This document shows, piece after piece, positions 23,327-36,048 of a DNA stretch of 64,000 bases (its first letter is position 1; the number at the start of each line of letters is the position of its first letter). A program made the translations under genes and the position numbers. Source of the DNA: Rotaria sp. Silwood1 (taxonomy: Eukaryota; Rotifera; Eurotatoria; Philodinida; Philodinidae). The notes beneath the pieces are model-generated. The model saw only the letters and a program-made list of their open reading frames with translations, was not told the origin of the DNA and searched no databases. The stretch is taken from the NCBI GenBank assembly GCA_905250075.1, contig CAJNOP010000528.1:1-64000 (forward strand). Reading direction: 5' to 3'.

Positions 23327-26300
23327 CTAATCAGCAAAATAGAACGATTAAGTTATTCTAGTATGTAATGAAAGTATCTTCCCTGAAATTAGTCGAGTAA
23401 AAATAAATGCTGATCTATGGAAATTCTTCAATTATTCTCATTTTGAACTTTTTCTATAGAAATTTATCCAACAAGATATTCCATTAAAATAATTAATTAA
23501 TCGTTTATGTAAAGATCTTTGTGGTTCATGTACGTATCTAATAGAAAACTATTATTATATGATGAATCGTAGCGATCGAAAACGAAGAAAATATCAATTA
23601 ATAGCACTATAAACAATTTCGATTATTATAACGATATTACATATAGACTAAGTTTGTTTTCTCCAGACTAAAACTTAGCATCGGATGAACCACAATAAAT
23701 ATCAAACTTAATTTCAATCGATAGCTTTCGTTTCGGAAAACATTTGTCTTTTTATGAATGTGGATAACAACCGTTCTGTTAAGACATACGATAAATTTTT
23801 TAAAAGAAACTTTCAGTTTTCCATGATGCTACAAGTCTAGTCGGCAGCAGCATGATCTACTACTTATACTTGATTATTTTGACTGTCATAGACATCATAA
23901 ATATCCAATGTTTTCTTTTTCAGTAAATAGAATCTTCAACATCTTTTCGAAAATTTCTTTGAACCTAATTAAGAAACTTTTCTCGTCTATCTTCATACTC
24001 TTCGGTGAGCAATGGTTGGAAAATCTGTTTTGGAGTGCTCGAAAACCCAGATCAATGTCAAGTACTTGACATATACTTGTTCGCGAAATACCGAATTCAT
24101 TCATCAATTTCCCATTTGATATCAGTTCTTTTTGGGACTAATCATGTTATTTTCTGTTTAATGGTTGCTTTCGTTCGAATAATACGTACATATTATACAG
24201 TCTGATAGATGTGATATCTTTATGGAACCATCCTCACAAATCATTTTGGACTACACTTTGATTCTTCGAAGATAGACATCCTCGATCAGGTCTTGAAATA
24301 TTTTTGTTCGACAATTAGTTTTTGATACTGTAGAGAAATATAATTTTCTAAATATCTTTACTATTCATTTCATTAAAACTGAAAGAAATAAGTAAGCATA
24401 AAATCAAATATAGGTTCTTGTAGAGAGTCGAACAAGGAATCTTTTAGCGAAAATCACTTAGTTCGAAATAATGAAGTTTTAGAAAGATGTCGCAGAAATA
24501 AAGACTAAGAGTGATATTTATTCTGGTCCATATGCTAGAAGTAGATTATTTTTCTTTTCTTCTAATTTGTACTTTGAACATTTGTAAAATAGTATTTTTT
24601 TTCCTAAAAAATAATGCTAAAAATCATTTGATTACAAGTCATCAGCTATGACTCATTGTATTAAGAACATAATGAATTTCAACAAAATAGAATTAATCAA
24701 AACAACTTACTTATGTTTGCCGTTATCACAAATGTATATCGAGACGAGATATTATTTATATTTTAATGCACAACATATTTTGTATTTTTCTTTTTGAAAT
24801 AGAGACAATCAGAAATCTATTTTTTCTATTGCAAATAAACGACAAAACATGCTATTTTTTCGTTCTGTTTGTTGACAGAACGTCAGTGCAATATGGTATG
24901 CATTATGCTTCGATGAATCATCGTGTTTTTTTCTTTCTTATGACCTCTGTTATTTTTTATATCTGGAATACAAATTAGTTCAATAGAATATGTTTCAGTT
25001 CTTTTCAAGTTTTTTTAGAAAAAAATTCGTATTATTATCCGATATCTCTAATCAATGAAACTTAACACTATCAAAATGTTACAATTTTTCATATAAAAAA
25101 GAAACTTTCAAATTCGTTTGTCCAATTGACTAAAATATACTTCAATGAATTCAAAATGGGGCTAATTTTCTATTGTTCACTATTTTATTTTCCAGAGAAA
25201 ACTTTTACTTGAAAAATTACTCCAAGTTCAATATCTATGAAAACAATTGAAACACAAAAATGATAGTTGATATTTCAGTATTCTCTTACAAGCTTATATA
25301 GAGATGAATATGAAAACTACATATCAGAGACATTGCACTCACACGCGTATCGTGTGTTACGGTATCAAGCCGAAATGCTTCATGATCATGTAGGTGCGAA
25401 TAAAATTTAATGAAAAAGTATTCTTTTTTCTCAATGAAATGGAATACATTTCAATACTGCAAAAAAAGCGAACCAATCATTTTCATGAAGTTCCTTTGAT
25501 AGCGAAGCGTTGAACGAGATTGCTGTGATGATCGAAATCCAAACCAATAAAGATATTCACATGATCATCTTTGTCGATACTGATACTGCCCTTTGGTGGT
25601 TCTTCAGAACAACGTACGGCTTCATAACTTCTCAAACAGCGCCATAGAAAGTGTCTATGATATCGAAGAACCGTCCTTGAAAATGATTTCATGATTTTGA
25701 GAGCATTCCTGTTGCCTTGACCTACAGCAAAGACATTACCGTTTCATGCATCTTTATTTCATTTCATCACACAATAATTATTCTCATGTAATATGCAGAT
25801 AGCTTGTTGTTGCATGACAAGGAGATAGATCAGAAAGGAGAGGATCGTTAAGCAGAAAAACTGCCCCCGCTCTCTAGTACTGATTCTGACTGCTGATAGT
25901 TCAATACAAACCAAGATAATGTCTCTCTCGCATAAGGTCGTGTTATTCATGATTCATAAGAAAAGCTTTTCTTTCGTTATTGGCATTTCTAATTTGATTT
26001 ATTTACAAAATGAAAGCTTATTCTTTTCACTATTCAATGATGGATTAAAATATAAGAAAATATTATTCATTCCAATTCTTCTTCAGATGAGATGGTTCCT
26101 GATATACGTAACTACCACATTACTCATAAAAAAAACTTCCGACTTATAATGCTATGGAAGCAGCGGTGCACTTAAAATTACCATTCTATTCGATAGCCAT
26201 TTTAAACGCAAAAAATTGTAATTTTTCATACGTTGTTGAGTATGAATGCGAGTAAACAACACAAACTCTCACCCACACACTCCCTATGTTAAAAGAACCT

Positions 26301-29155
26301 TTCAGAAAAAAAATACCCTTGTTCTACGAAGTTAAATGTTTGCCTTCTTCATTGACACCCAAGGACGAACTCTACCTACTTTTGCTTGAAAATCCTATTG
26401 TGAAGAACAGAAGAGATCAACAACAAAAAAAAGTTATCAACATCCGAACGAACAAAAAGCCAAGCTCCTATTTTATTGTGTTTTTATCTTTACAACTTTC
26501 TCTTGCATTCGTCTGCGTAATCACTATCGGGTCAATGTATGAGATACATTTTGTTGTTGAATGAGTTCCCATAGAATAACACGATACATTCTTTATTATT
26601 CATCGAATTCTTTCAATGTCTTTCTAATCTATCTGCCCTGTATCAGATTGCTGTTCAAATGTTGAAATTGATTATGGCAATAATTGAAAAAAACCGTTAT
26701 TTAGAACCGTTCAACACGAATACTATCGGTATCGTGGGAATAAGCGAACAGGACTAGAGTAAGTTTGATTGAAGTAAGATTGATAGTTGCTTCCTAACTT
26801 ATCAACTAATGCTGTGGATAATTAAATAGTGACTCAAATACAAAATTCGTTCCCACTGGGGTGTATGTGTACGTGTGAAGTATCGGTGTGAGTGTAGATA
26901 TCGAAATTGCTTTGCTTGCTTTCTTTTATATACTCAAAAAAAAAAGAATAAAGACTCTTTCAAGTCAATTTTTCTCTTATCTAAAGTAAGTATATGAAAA
27001 ACAAAGCAGTTGGATTTTGTTTTGATGATTCGAAAGTTTTAAAATGTTCCATCAATCTGAAAGTTACTTATGGCATTATTCATTACAATGAAAAAACTCC
27101 ACTCTCATATTTCGAGACGGTACGAATCTAGTTCCAATTTTGTTAGAAATCAACAATATTTTCTCCTGGTCTGTAAAAGAATTTGAATAGAATGCGTAAT
27201 TTACATATCTGAGAATTAATATGATAAAAAAGTCATACTATATATCAAGCAGCGAGTATTCTTGCAATGAATCAGTACTATATCTAACACACAGAATCAG
27301 GGAACTCCTACATAAACAGAGAAAATCGTGTTTCTTGCATTTAAATAATGAACAATCACTGGTACACTCGAAGTATTTCTAATATTGGTCAAACTTGTGG
27401 TGTACAAAATTCTGAATGTTAGTCATTTCTGGGTAATGTGGCAGGTTAGTAGACCATAATGTTCTACCGCAGAAAAGCAGCCTTCTTCTTGACTTCAATG
27501 AGCAATACGATAGTTTTACCAATTTCGTATATCTATATTTTCTCCAAGCTGGACGGAATGTCATGCTATGCTGAATATAAAGAAAGCAAGTGGAAAAGGC
27601 TCCGTGACACAGACAGTTTTAAAATTAATTAGATTCTTGCTTGTCCACTAAGAAGCGCTAGAGATAGATCGAGCAGCTCTGTTTCGATCTCAGAAGAAGT
27701 CAGTCTCCATTGATCAATCTTGGTGTTGATTTTCTTGATTTTATCTTATCATATAGAGATGTCATTACTTTTATCGCAGCACTCCGTTGTTTATTCTTGA
27801 AATTCACTTTTACGGTACAATAGGTGTATGCTGTACAAATGAGAAGACAAAGTTTAGGAAATCAATGTCAAGATTAACCAATGGAGACAGATCTTTTTCA
27901 AGATCAAGACCGAGCCTAACTGAATCTAAGCGGTTCGGGCTTGATCCATGCCTAATAAGCACTAAAATCTGTTTTTTTTATATTCAATGTATTTTTTGGG
28001 AAATTACAAAACTTCAAAAAGTTGCATAATTGAGAGCGTGACTCAAAACAGTATTTTTCACTACTGAACAGTTTCCACCTTTCTAAAAAATATCGTATAA
28101 TTTTCCTTGGGCATGTTGTCGGACAAACCCTCTTCAGATCTCATCAAAAGTACTTACTCAACAATTTCCACCACGAAGAGCACTTTGGCTAATGATGGGT
28201 TTCAAATAATGAAGTTATTTCTACTCTGAATGATATCGAATCACATATGTTGTCGAATAATTCCAATTATGTAGCTGTTATATAACCGTTAAGGAAAATG
28301 TTTTCATTTTTTTAAACAACTTTATCGGAAAAATTCAATTAGACTCTGAATTTTGAGAGAAACCACGAAATTAATTTAATACTTTTAATATTCCAATGAA
28401 CTAGAAATGACACTTATGTATTATTATCGTTAGACATATAAATCGATACAATGATCGGGGTTGGTTGGAAGTTTTCGATAAGTCTTTTTCAAATTTCCTC
28501 GCGTTCGTAATATCCAAGTACTGAAATGACTTTTTTCAGGGCACCCATCAGGAATCTTACAATTAGTGCATCGCAGAATCTTGGTAGAACACTCTTCTGA
28601 AAATCGAATCCGTATTTAAGTCTTCGAATCGGTCATTTCCATGTATTCCAGTGTCCTTCACCCAATATAAGGTTGTAGATAAATCTTTTGAATCCCCGAA
28701 AGTAATTCAAAAGAAATAGTTTAGGCAACCGTCGAGTAAATCAAAAAATTCTCGCTACTGAAAAGTTCCAGCGACATATTCTTAGCAGTGTCCTCGAAGG
28801 ATGCAGAAGTTGTCCTGAATATAGTGTCGTCACTACAATAGACTTATGTTATACAATACAATACAGAATGTTCAAAGGCATATTTTATGAACCTGATTAC
28901 TCTGTTGATGACATTTGGTAAAGCAAGCCAACTTATCTGATAAATCGAAAGAAATGATGCGAAAGAGCTTCTCTATTCATTTCTAGTCCTTTTTGTTACC
29001 TCTCATACATGATGCCTCGGTAAAATCATATGTTCTCTCTCTCGTGTAGGATATCAACGCCACTTATAGAATACTTAGCGTATTGTACTTTTCTAGATAA
29101 ATTTACGCCTTACGCTTTTGTAGGAGCTCATTTTTTAGTATTTCTATGTACAAAG
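23327..29155. other. Long intergenic stretch (5.8 kb)
   Basis: No supported gene. A minus-strand frame at 25483-25692 (CSEEPPKGSISIDKDDHVNI) has coding-like composition but no domain or flanking exon I can defend. Weak telomere-like tracts lie at 26262-26285 (C-rich) and 26858-26899 (G-rich). 28450-28700 contains degenerate GGAATCTT-type phrases. The 5' regulatory region of the reductase gene must lie just above 23326, but no element is identifiable. Confidence 0.45.
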
Positions 29156-32100
29156 ATGGCCACACAAAGTTTATGTTCAGTATGCAACGAAAACCCAGCA
29201 AAACTCACCTGTGATGGATGCGACTCACTCTTCTGTAAACCTGACTTTATGAAACATCTTGATTATCTTGGAACACAATTACAAAATCTTGCCGACACTA
29301 GAAACGCGTTTCAAGAAGACTTAAACAAAAGGGAGAAACTAAACAAAGAAAAAACTGTTCTTTTTTCACAAATTGAAGAATGGAAAAATGGTATGAATGA
29401 GAAAGTAATACAGTCGACTGAGAAGGCTCAGAAGCAAGTTACGAAACTGCTTAACGAAAAAACTGAAAACGTTGAGCGCGAACTTGCTGATGTTACTCAA
29501 ACAATACAATCACTGCAAAAATCGGAGAATTATAATGATAAAGACATTGACAGAATCAAGAACACACTCAAATTACTCAGAGAGAAACTCGATGAAATAG
29601 ATGATCCATCGTCTATCAAGCTGTGTATTGAAAGTCATGTACAAATCGATTGGAGTACTCTCATCTATGCTGAGAATGAATCTTTTAATAACAAGGTAAT
29701 GATTTCAGAGTTTTGACGAAAAGCTATACGTGACTACCTGTCTTTATAGCTTTGAAACTATTAAATTTTCACTATTCTCTTTGTTCCTATTAGCGTTCAG
29801 AAGTGCTTTTTATAGGTGAACCTATGTTGTTTGTCAGCTGATCTCAAGTGTCCTTGGTTAGGACCGCAAAGTGAACTTGACAAACACTTGGCTACATGCG
29901 TTTTTGAGCCTCTACGGTTAAAAATCCTTGAATTGCATGCTGAAAATGAACATTTAAAGAAACAAAATAGAGATCAAATTGATGCTTATGAAACTATGAA
30001 TCAACGCCTGAATAATGAATTAGAACGATATCACAATCAAATACGTACATATGAAGCAGAGAATGAGAAACTGAAACGAGATCGACAACAGTTAGAGACT
30101 CAATGTCGCAATCATGATACTGAAACGCAATGGCTTCGAGGACAATTGGAACAATTGCGGAGAGAATACGACAATATAAAACTAAGTGAGTGTTGAGACA
30201 TTTTCAGATAATGATATCAAATAGGGCCAATGTATTCATTCAATTATTGATCAAAATTCTTCAATGCCGTTAAAAGTTGATGCTAATATGGTCAGTAATA
30301 CAGATTCTAATAGTAGTGACATCTACGGACGGTTCTTTATTGTAATGAATAAGAACGAGTTTGATAGCTGATTGTATCGTTCTATAGATAGAAATCAATA
30401 GTGATCAAAGCTTGCTTCAATGGATATCAAATGTATGAATTGTATTCATCGTACGTAGCAATTTTTTTTTAATAAACCTCCAAGTCCTCTAAAAATCTTA
30501 AAAATATTGCTTTTGTTGTTTACGTATAGGAGCCTATGAAGTGAAAGTTTTCAGTCCACAAGGATACTTTCTCTCTAAACGGTAATGGTACGTATAAGAT
30601 GAGCTTTACCAATTTTTGTCGAAAGAATTTTGTTGAAATAGTGCGACCTCTTAAAGATAGTCAAATAAAGAAAGATATAGCTAGTTTGATAAATGGACAT
30701 GTCATTTACCTGATTTCTAAATTCGGCATGTCTTTTAATTGTAACTAGAAATTGAATTTGTAACTTTAAATAAACTAACTTAATTAATAACAGCCTTAAA
30801 CGTTGACTATAAGAGTTCTGGCCAGTAGTGTTTCTACAAATTATTATCCAGTATAGTTGGTTAGTAGTGCAGCATCGATTACAAGAACGCTCATGATCAT
30901 ATAACTAGATTGACAGAATGTTTTTATTTTCGCACCATAAAAACGATTTAGTTTCACACAAAACTCTCATACTTTCGCATAATGTGACAATTAATCGATA
31001 ATTGTTTTCAGTCAAATAAGGCAAAACATTAACTTCTCTGATGACAGAATTAGAGAGTGTTGTTACAGTTTTGTCTCTGCAATATTTAAAAAACAATAAA
31101 TCAGATTACTAATACGGACTCGTTTTAATGTTCGATTTTTTTAATTTAGAAATCCCAACACCAGTACCTCCTATATTCGTACAACAGAAAGCTAGTTTCA
31201 ACGATCTACTTATCTTATAATTATCCTCAAAAGAAACAACTAATAGCCTTGTTTGAATTTGAATAGACATGTATGAATAGACTTCTTGTGATAATTAGTC
31301 GTTGGTGACAAGATCATCCTCCAACTAGTCAGATTGAATTTTGAGTTGAAAATGAACTAAATACAAGAATAATAAATTGGTGGTAATGCTCAAAACCATT
31401 CTTTTTTAATGACTGTTTGCTAGATTAGTGGTATTATACTCAGACAATACATTGAATATAATAAGTGAAAAGGATCTTTGCTCGAAATGTTGAAATAATT
31501 CATTTTTAGTGTCCTTATCCAAGTCGTTGCAATGGCTACGTTGTTTATTTGAAGACCCGTCACATAATTGAATAAACCCATAGTAGATGCCGTTAGAATT
31601 GTTCTTTCATCAGATGATGCTGACACATTAACTAATCATGAAACCAATGCTTCGAAAGGCAGTATGAGATGAACAAAGTTATGATCATTTATATGCATCC
31701 GCTACATCGTCTCTCAATAATGTGATCAGCCTTCATTTTACTTTCAAAAAAGCAATTTAAGTGAATAGAACACTTGGTAAGTAATTATTTATTAAATGTG
31801 TTATCATTCAACAGGAATAGTATGAGAAAAATAAAATGGCAATATAAGTTGAAAAGGGAATAGTGACATTGTCTGTACTATTCATCGTAGATGCATCTGT
31901 AACAATCTTATCACTTTCAGGTTTTCCAATCAGTATAAGCGAAAAAATTGAATCAAATTCTGATAATAATTCAAATAGCTCTCATGGTAGGTGAGCTTCA
32001 ATTGTTCTACGAAGTGGCATGCATTTAGCTTAAAGTGAGTGAAATACTTGGAAAAAGTATTGGTTAAGATCATTCATTAATTTGGCGAACTTAAGTTTAC

Positions 32101-32184
32101 CTACTATTTCTAAAATATTGTTTTACAGACAGCGACATTGACAAACATTGCTCTTGGAAAATGTATAATCAATTACCATGTTGA
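29156..32184 (+). CDS. B-box-like and TRAF-like zinc-finger coiled-coil protein; 3' exons uncertain
   Basis: Exon 1 (29156-29695) starts MATQSLCSVCNENPAKLTCD and encodes a Cys-rich B-box-like finger (CSVC..C..CDSLFC) and then coiled coil (about residues 40-150). Exon 2 (29816-30185, phase 0 join over a 120-bp intron) has LKCPWLGPQSELDKHLATC, a TRAF/Siah-type finger motif, followed by a strongly charged coiled coil (ENEHLKKQNRDQ .. LRREYDNIK). The order resembles TRIM/TRAF adaptor proteins without a RING. Exon 2 ends at A|GTGAGT (phase 1). Candidate later exons, all phase-compatible, are 30530-30585 (stop), 31150-31220 (stop; PTPVPPIFVQQ), and 31921-31986 plus 32129-32184 (SISEKIESNSDNN .. KHCSWKMYNQLPC, stop). 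Which are used cannot be decided here. An upstream ATG-less extension of the frame to 29030 was not adopted. Confidence 0.7.
31600..31800. repeat. Possible outlying degenerate units of the 93-bp satellite
   Basis: Phrases such as TCATCAGATGATGCTGACA, GCTTCGAAAGGCAG and GAGATGAACAAAG echo the satellite consensus seen from 32580 on. Confidence 0.35.
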
Positions 32185-32579
32185 TGTACATGCGTCGATC
32201 GATTGACGAGCTATGATTCGTCACTCAGCGATGCTGGTGAATATAATGCTCGTCATGGTAATTTGTTTATCTGGTTATCTAAAACTAGAATGACTGAATT
32301 GGATACTTTGTTCTCGAATGCATAACGTAACTGAAAGACACTTTCGTTCTGACTGTTCAATTGTTTTGTTATCTTACATCAATATGTCACATCCAAAAAG
32401 TCTCTTCACGATAAGTCGAATATGCAAATATATCACTCATGTCGTCCGTGAATTTTTCACGCAAGCTTCCATACAGTTGTCAAGTCAAAATATTAGCTTT
32501 CAAGGTAATAACATAACTAAAGAAAACTATGATAAAGAGCAGTCATTTGCTATGTGACTTATGCTTTATTAACCAATGC

Positions 32580-33990
32580 AAAGTCTTACTTGTTGGCTGA
32601 CAGATATCTTCCAATACAACCCTGCAACTTGTTATTGAACTTCTTCTGACATGTGATCTTCGATCAACGGACCGAGACACTACCTTTGCTTCGAAGTGAG
32701 AAAAAGAGTTGAACACAAGTCTCCTCATGAATATTCCTTTGGCATGTGATCTTCTATCAGCTGATCGGGTGGCAACATTTACTTCGAAATGAGCAATAGG
32801 GATGAAGAGAAGTCTTCTTAGTAATGTTCGCTTGGATTTTGATGTTTCATCAGCTGAGGGTGTGGCAATCTATGCTTCGAAGTGGGCAGATGAGGTGGAT
32901 AGAAGTCTAATGATGAATGTTCATATGACTTGTGATTTTTTTATCAACTGACAGAGTCGTTATCTTTGCTTCAAATTGACCAATAGAAATGAACAGAAGT
33001 CTCTTCATGAAAGTTCGTTGGCATGTGATCTTCGATCAGCTAACTGAGTCGTAACCTTTGCTTCGAAGTGAGAATAAGAGAGGAACACAAATCTTCGCAG
33101 TAATGTTCATTTGTCATGTGGTCTTCGATCAACTGATAGAGTCACAACCTTTGCTTGGAATTGAGCAAAAGAGATGAATACAAGTCTTCTCAGTGATGTT
33201 CGTTTGGCTTGTGACCTTTCATCATCTGACCGTATGGCAACCTTTGCTTCGAAGTGAGCAAAAGAGGAAAACAAAAATCTGGTGATGAATATTCGTTTAG
33301 CACGTGATCTTCGATCAGTTGATCGAGTCTCAGCCTTTACTTCGAATTAGGCAACAGGGATGAATAGGAGTCTCTTCATGGATTTTCATTTGGGTTGTTA
33401 TCTTTCATCAACTGATCGAGTCGTAACTTTTGCTTGGAAGCGAACAAAAGAGGTGGGCACAAGTCTAATGATGAATATTCGCTTAGCATGTGATCTTCGA
33501 TCAGCTGATCGAGTCACTATCTTTGCTTCGAAGTGAGCAAAAGAGATGAACAGAAGTATCATCATGAATGTATGTTTGGCATGTAATCTTCGATCAGCTG
33601 ACCGCGTCGCAGCCTTTACTTCGAATTGAGTGAAAAGTTGACCACAAGTCTAATGATGAGTATTCGTTTGGCCTGTGATCATTTATCAGCTGACCGAGTC
33701 GCAACCTTTGTTTCAAAGTGAGCAAAAGAGATGAATACAAGTCTGGTGATGAATGTTTCTTTGGCATGTGATCATCCATCAGCTAATCGAATCACAATAT
33801 TTGCTTCGAAATGAGCACAAGAGATGAACAGAAGCCTCCTCATGAATATTTCTTTGGCATGTTATCTTCGATTAGCTGATTGAATCACAATCTTTGCTTC
33901 GAAGTGAGCAAGAGAAGTGAACAGAAATCTCTTCATGAATGGTCGTTTGGTGTGTCATCTTCGATCTGTTAAGCGAGTTTTAACGATTGC
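32580..33990. repeat. 93-bp satellite array, about 15 units
   Basis: The phrases GCATGTGATCTTCGATCAGC, TTTGCTTCGAAGTGAGCAAA and GATGAACAGAAGTCT recur in order, spaced about 93 bp (for example 32742, 33021 and 33486 in multiples of 93). Units differ by 10-25 percent by eye. Short minus-strand frames (32543-32728, 33594-33779) are products of the repeat. Confidence 0.88.
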
Positions 33991-35793
33991 TTTACGCCGA
34001 GTGCTCTTATGTATACTATGTTTGTTCATGTTAAGACAATAAAAACAATTAAGTTGCTGAAAATAAATTTTCAAGAACATACCTATAGGCATGAAGCTTG
34101 GGGTAGTAAGGAATGGTGACTATGATTTTGGAGAAGAAGAGTGGCCGTCGGTTTAGCCTTTGCACAGCTATCTTGTTTAGAGTTTAAAAAAGGAGAAGTT
34201 CTGAGTTTTTTATGTGTAATTCTCGTTGTAAAATTGGCGAAAATTTATGTTTGAATGTTCGTGATCTAAAACCAAACAATGGTGAAAAGTTACAGTGACA
34301 CTTTTAAGTGTTTTTGTTGGAAAGAAATTTGTGAAAGGTTGCTTCGAGTATTTTTTTTTCACTATTTGGTTGTGTGAATGGAAATTTCGTCGCATGCAAC
34401 GTGTATGCTTACAAGTGAGGTTAGATTCATTTATAAGTGGAATCAAAAACTGTTTTTTAATTTCTCTAATGAAATTACAGACTCAAGTATTGTTATCTGG
34501 AATGAAAGCGGTCGATGCTATAAATAATTTTGTTACATGATGATTGTGGCCAACCTCGTTATTGATTTCTTGTCAGTATGTGAATGGGATCGTGCATGAC
34601 AAGTTCTTCATATTTTAAGAAAATCAGCGTAAAGAGATTGATAGACTTAGATGAAGTGTCATAATCTCAGAAGTATTTTTCGTTGTTGTTGCATTGCCAT
34701 CTATATTTTCAGTCAAGAACATAAAGCGAGAAAGTAAGAAATTATGAAAGGACTTACTGAAGATATGAGGGAAAACATCAATTCAAATAATCAAGATGCT
34801 CATATTCTTGTTAACGACAATTATAGGAATCGAAACATATCAGTTTCTGTTTTTCTTCCTGGTTTATGTACTACCATGATCGATCGTGTAACAATACACT
34901 AAAAAAGACAGGTATCCTCGAAAACCCTTTAAGGGTTTCTGAAGAAGGATTTGCGAGACCTCAGAAACCCATAATGTGGATCATAGCGAAACCTCAAATA
35001 ATCATTCGGACACCCAAAGAAAATGTTTCCGAATACAGAAAAAGCTCTACTGAACTAAACTCGACACGAAGCGATCACTACTCTGCTAGCCGCAACAAAA
35101 ATTCAAAGTGGGTCCAGATATTCGATGTGGCTCTGGTGTGAACCTATCCGCATCTAGAAATAACTATAAGAACCATCAAAGGTGAGCAACACACGGGATT
35201 CAGAGAACAACTTTGACTATCCTGCTGTTCTTTCTCACACCATTACCAAATCATCAGGAGGCTAAACATTACGACCTTCTACATCTAAAAAATGAGAAAA
35301 CAAACGATATTTTTCGTCGAAACATCGTATGAACTCACCAGCTTTCTTCATATTGAAACTCATCAAAACTAATAAGCACCCATTCCAATGTAAAAAAAAC
35401 ACAACGCAACCATAATAGTTACTAAACGAATTTCATCAGCTCACCAAACCTTTCACTACAATTCTCATCTGAACATAAAAATGAAACTGTATTTTCATTT
35501 AATTAATTGATTCAAACTCATCGGATCTATCGATATAAAACGGGTGTAGGTGTGGGTGTAGATGAAGAGATATCACGCACCCACACCCACACCCATACCA
35601 ACTCACACTAAAGTTCAAACATCCAACACGCTCAGATTACCAGAGGTTATTCCCGATTTTCATTACATGGGATGATAAGTGCAAATAATCGTATAATCTA
35701 TTTTATGTGTTCAAAAATTCAAAGAATAAAAAAATCGATGGAAAATTTTCATTTAAAGTGAAGGTCATGGGTAAAATAGAAATAGTTTTATTT
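33991..35793. other. Intergenic stretch
   Basis: No supported gene. The open frames here (34210-34540, 34866-35141) lack domain signals and splice partners. The one clear feature is the telomere-like inverted pair at 35541-35609. Confidence 0.45.
35541..35609. repeat. Telomere-like inverted pair
   Basis: CGGGTGTAGGTGTGGGTGTA, 17-bp spacer, then CGCACCCACACCCACACCCA. One of the cleanest examples. Confidence 0.85.
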
Positions 35794-36048
35794 TCAATTA
35801 AGTTCATTTCTTGTTAGCAATTGAGAATAATCAGATTCATTATTAGGTCTTTCCACTTGATGTGTATATTTATTTCGCATTCGATCACGATTGCGTAATA
35901 TATATATAAATCCAACGAGTAAAAGAATGAATACAATCGAACATAGCAAAAAAATTGATATGAAATTTTTGCTTATAGACTTTTGAGAATTTGATCCATC
36001 TTCTATCGATAGTATTGAAAAGTTTTCTCCATCACTTAAAAGAAATAT
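35794..36048 (-). CDS. Terminal exon of a type I membrane protein (partial)
   Basis: The open frame from an acceptor (CGTTAG, 36049-36054) to a TGA at 35794 encodes 84 residues. A polar juxtamembrane part (SIEDGSNSQKS) precedes a clear transmembrane helix (ISIFLLCSIVFILLLVGFIY) and a basic stop-transfer and cytoplasmic tail (RNRDRMRNKY .. DYSQLL). The topology is typical of the last exon of a single-pass receptor or adhesion protein. No upstream exon was found on the minus strand up to about 38000, so it may be a remnant or have a distant exon. Family not recognised. Confidence 0.45.
   Translation of the reverse strand: MFLLSDGENFSILSIEDGSNSQKSISKNFISIFLLCSIVFILLLVGFIYILRNRDRMRNKYTHQVERPNNESDYSQLLTRNELN

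Noticed and set aside
32543-33779. Minus-strand frames of about 61 aa
   Set aside because: Both are readings of the 93-bp satellite.
34866-35141. 91-aa plus-strand frame
   Set aside because: No domain, no splice partner, ordinary intergenic composition.
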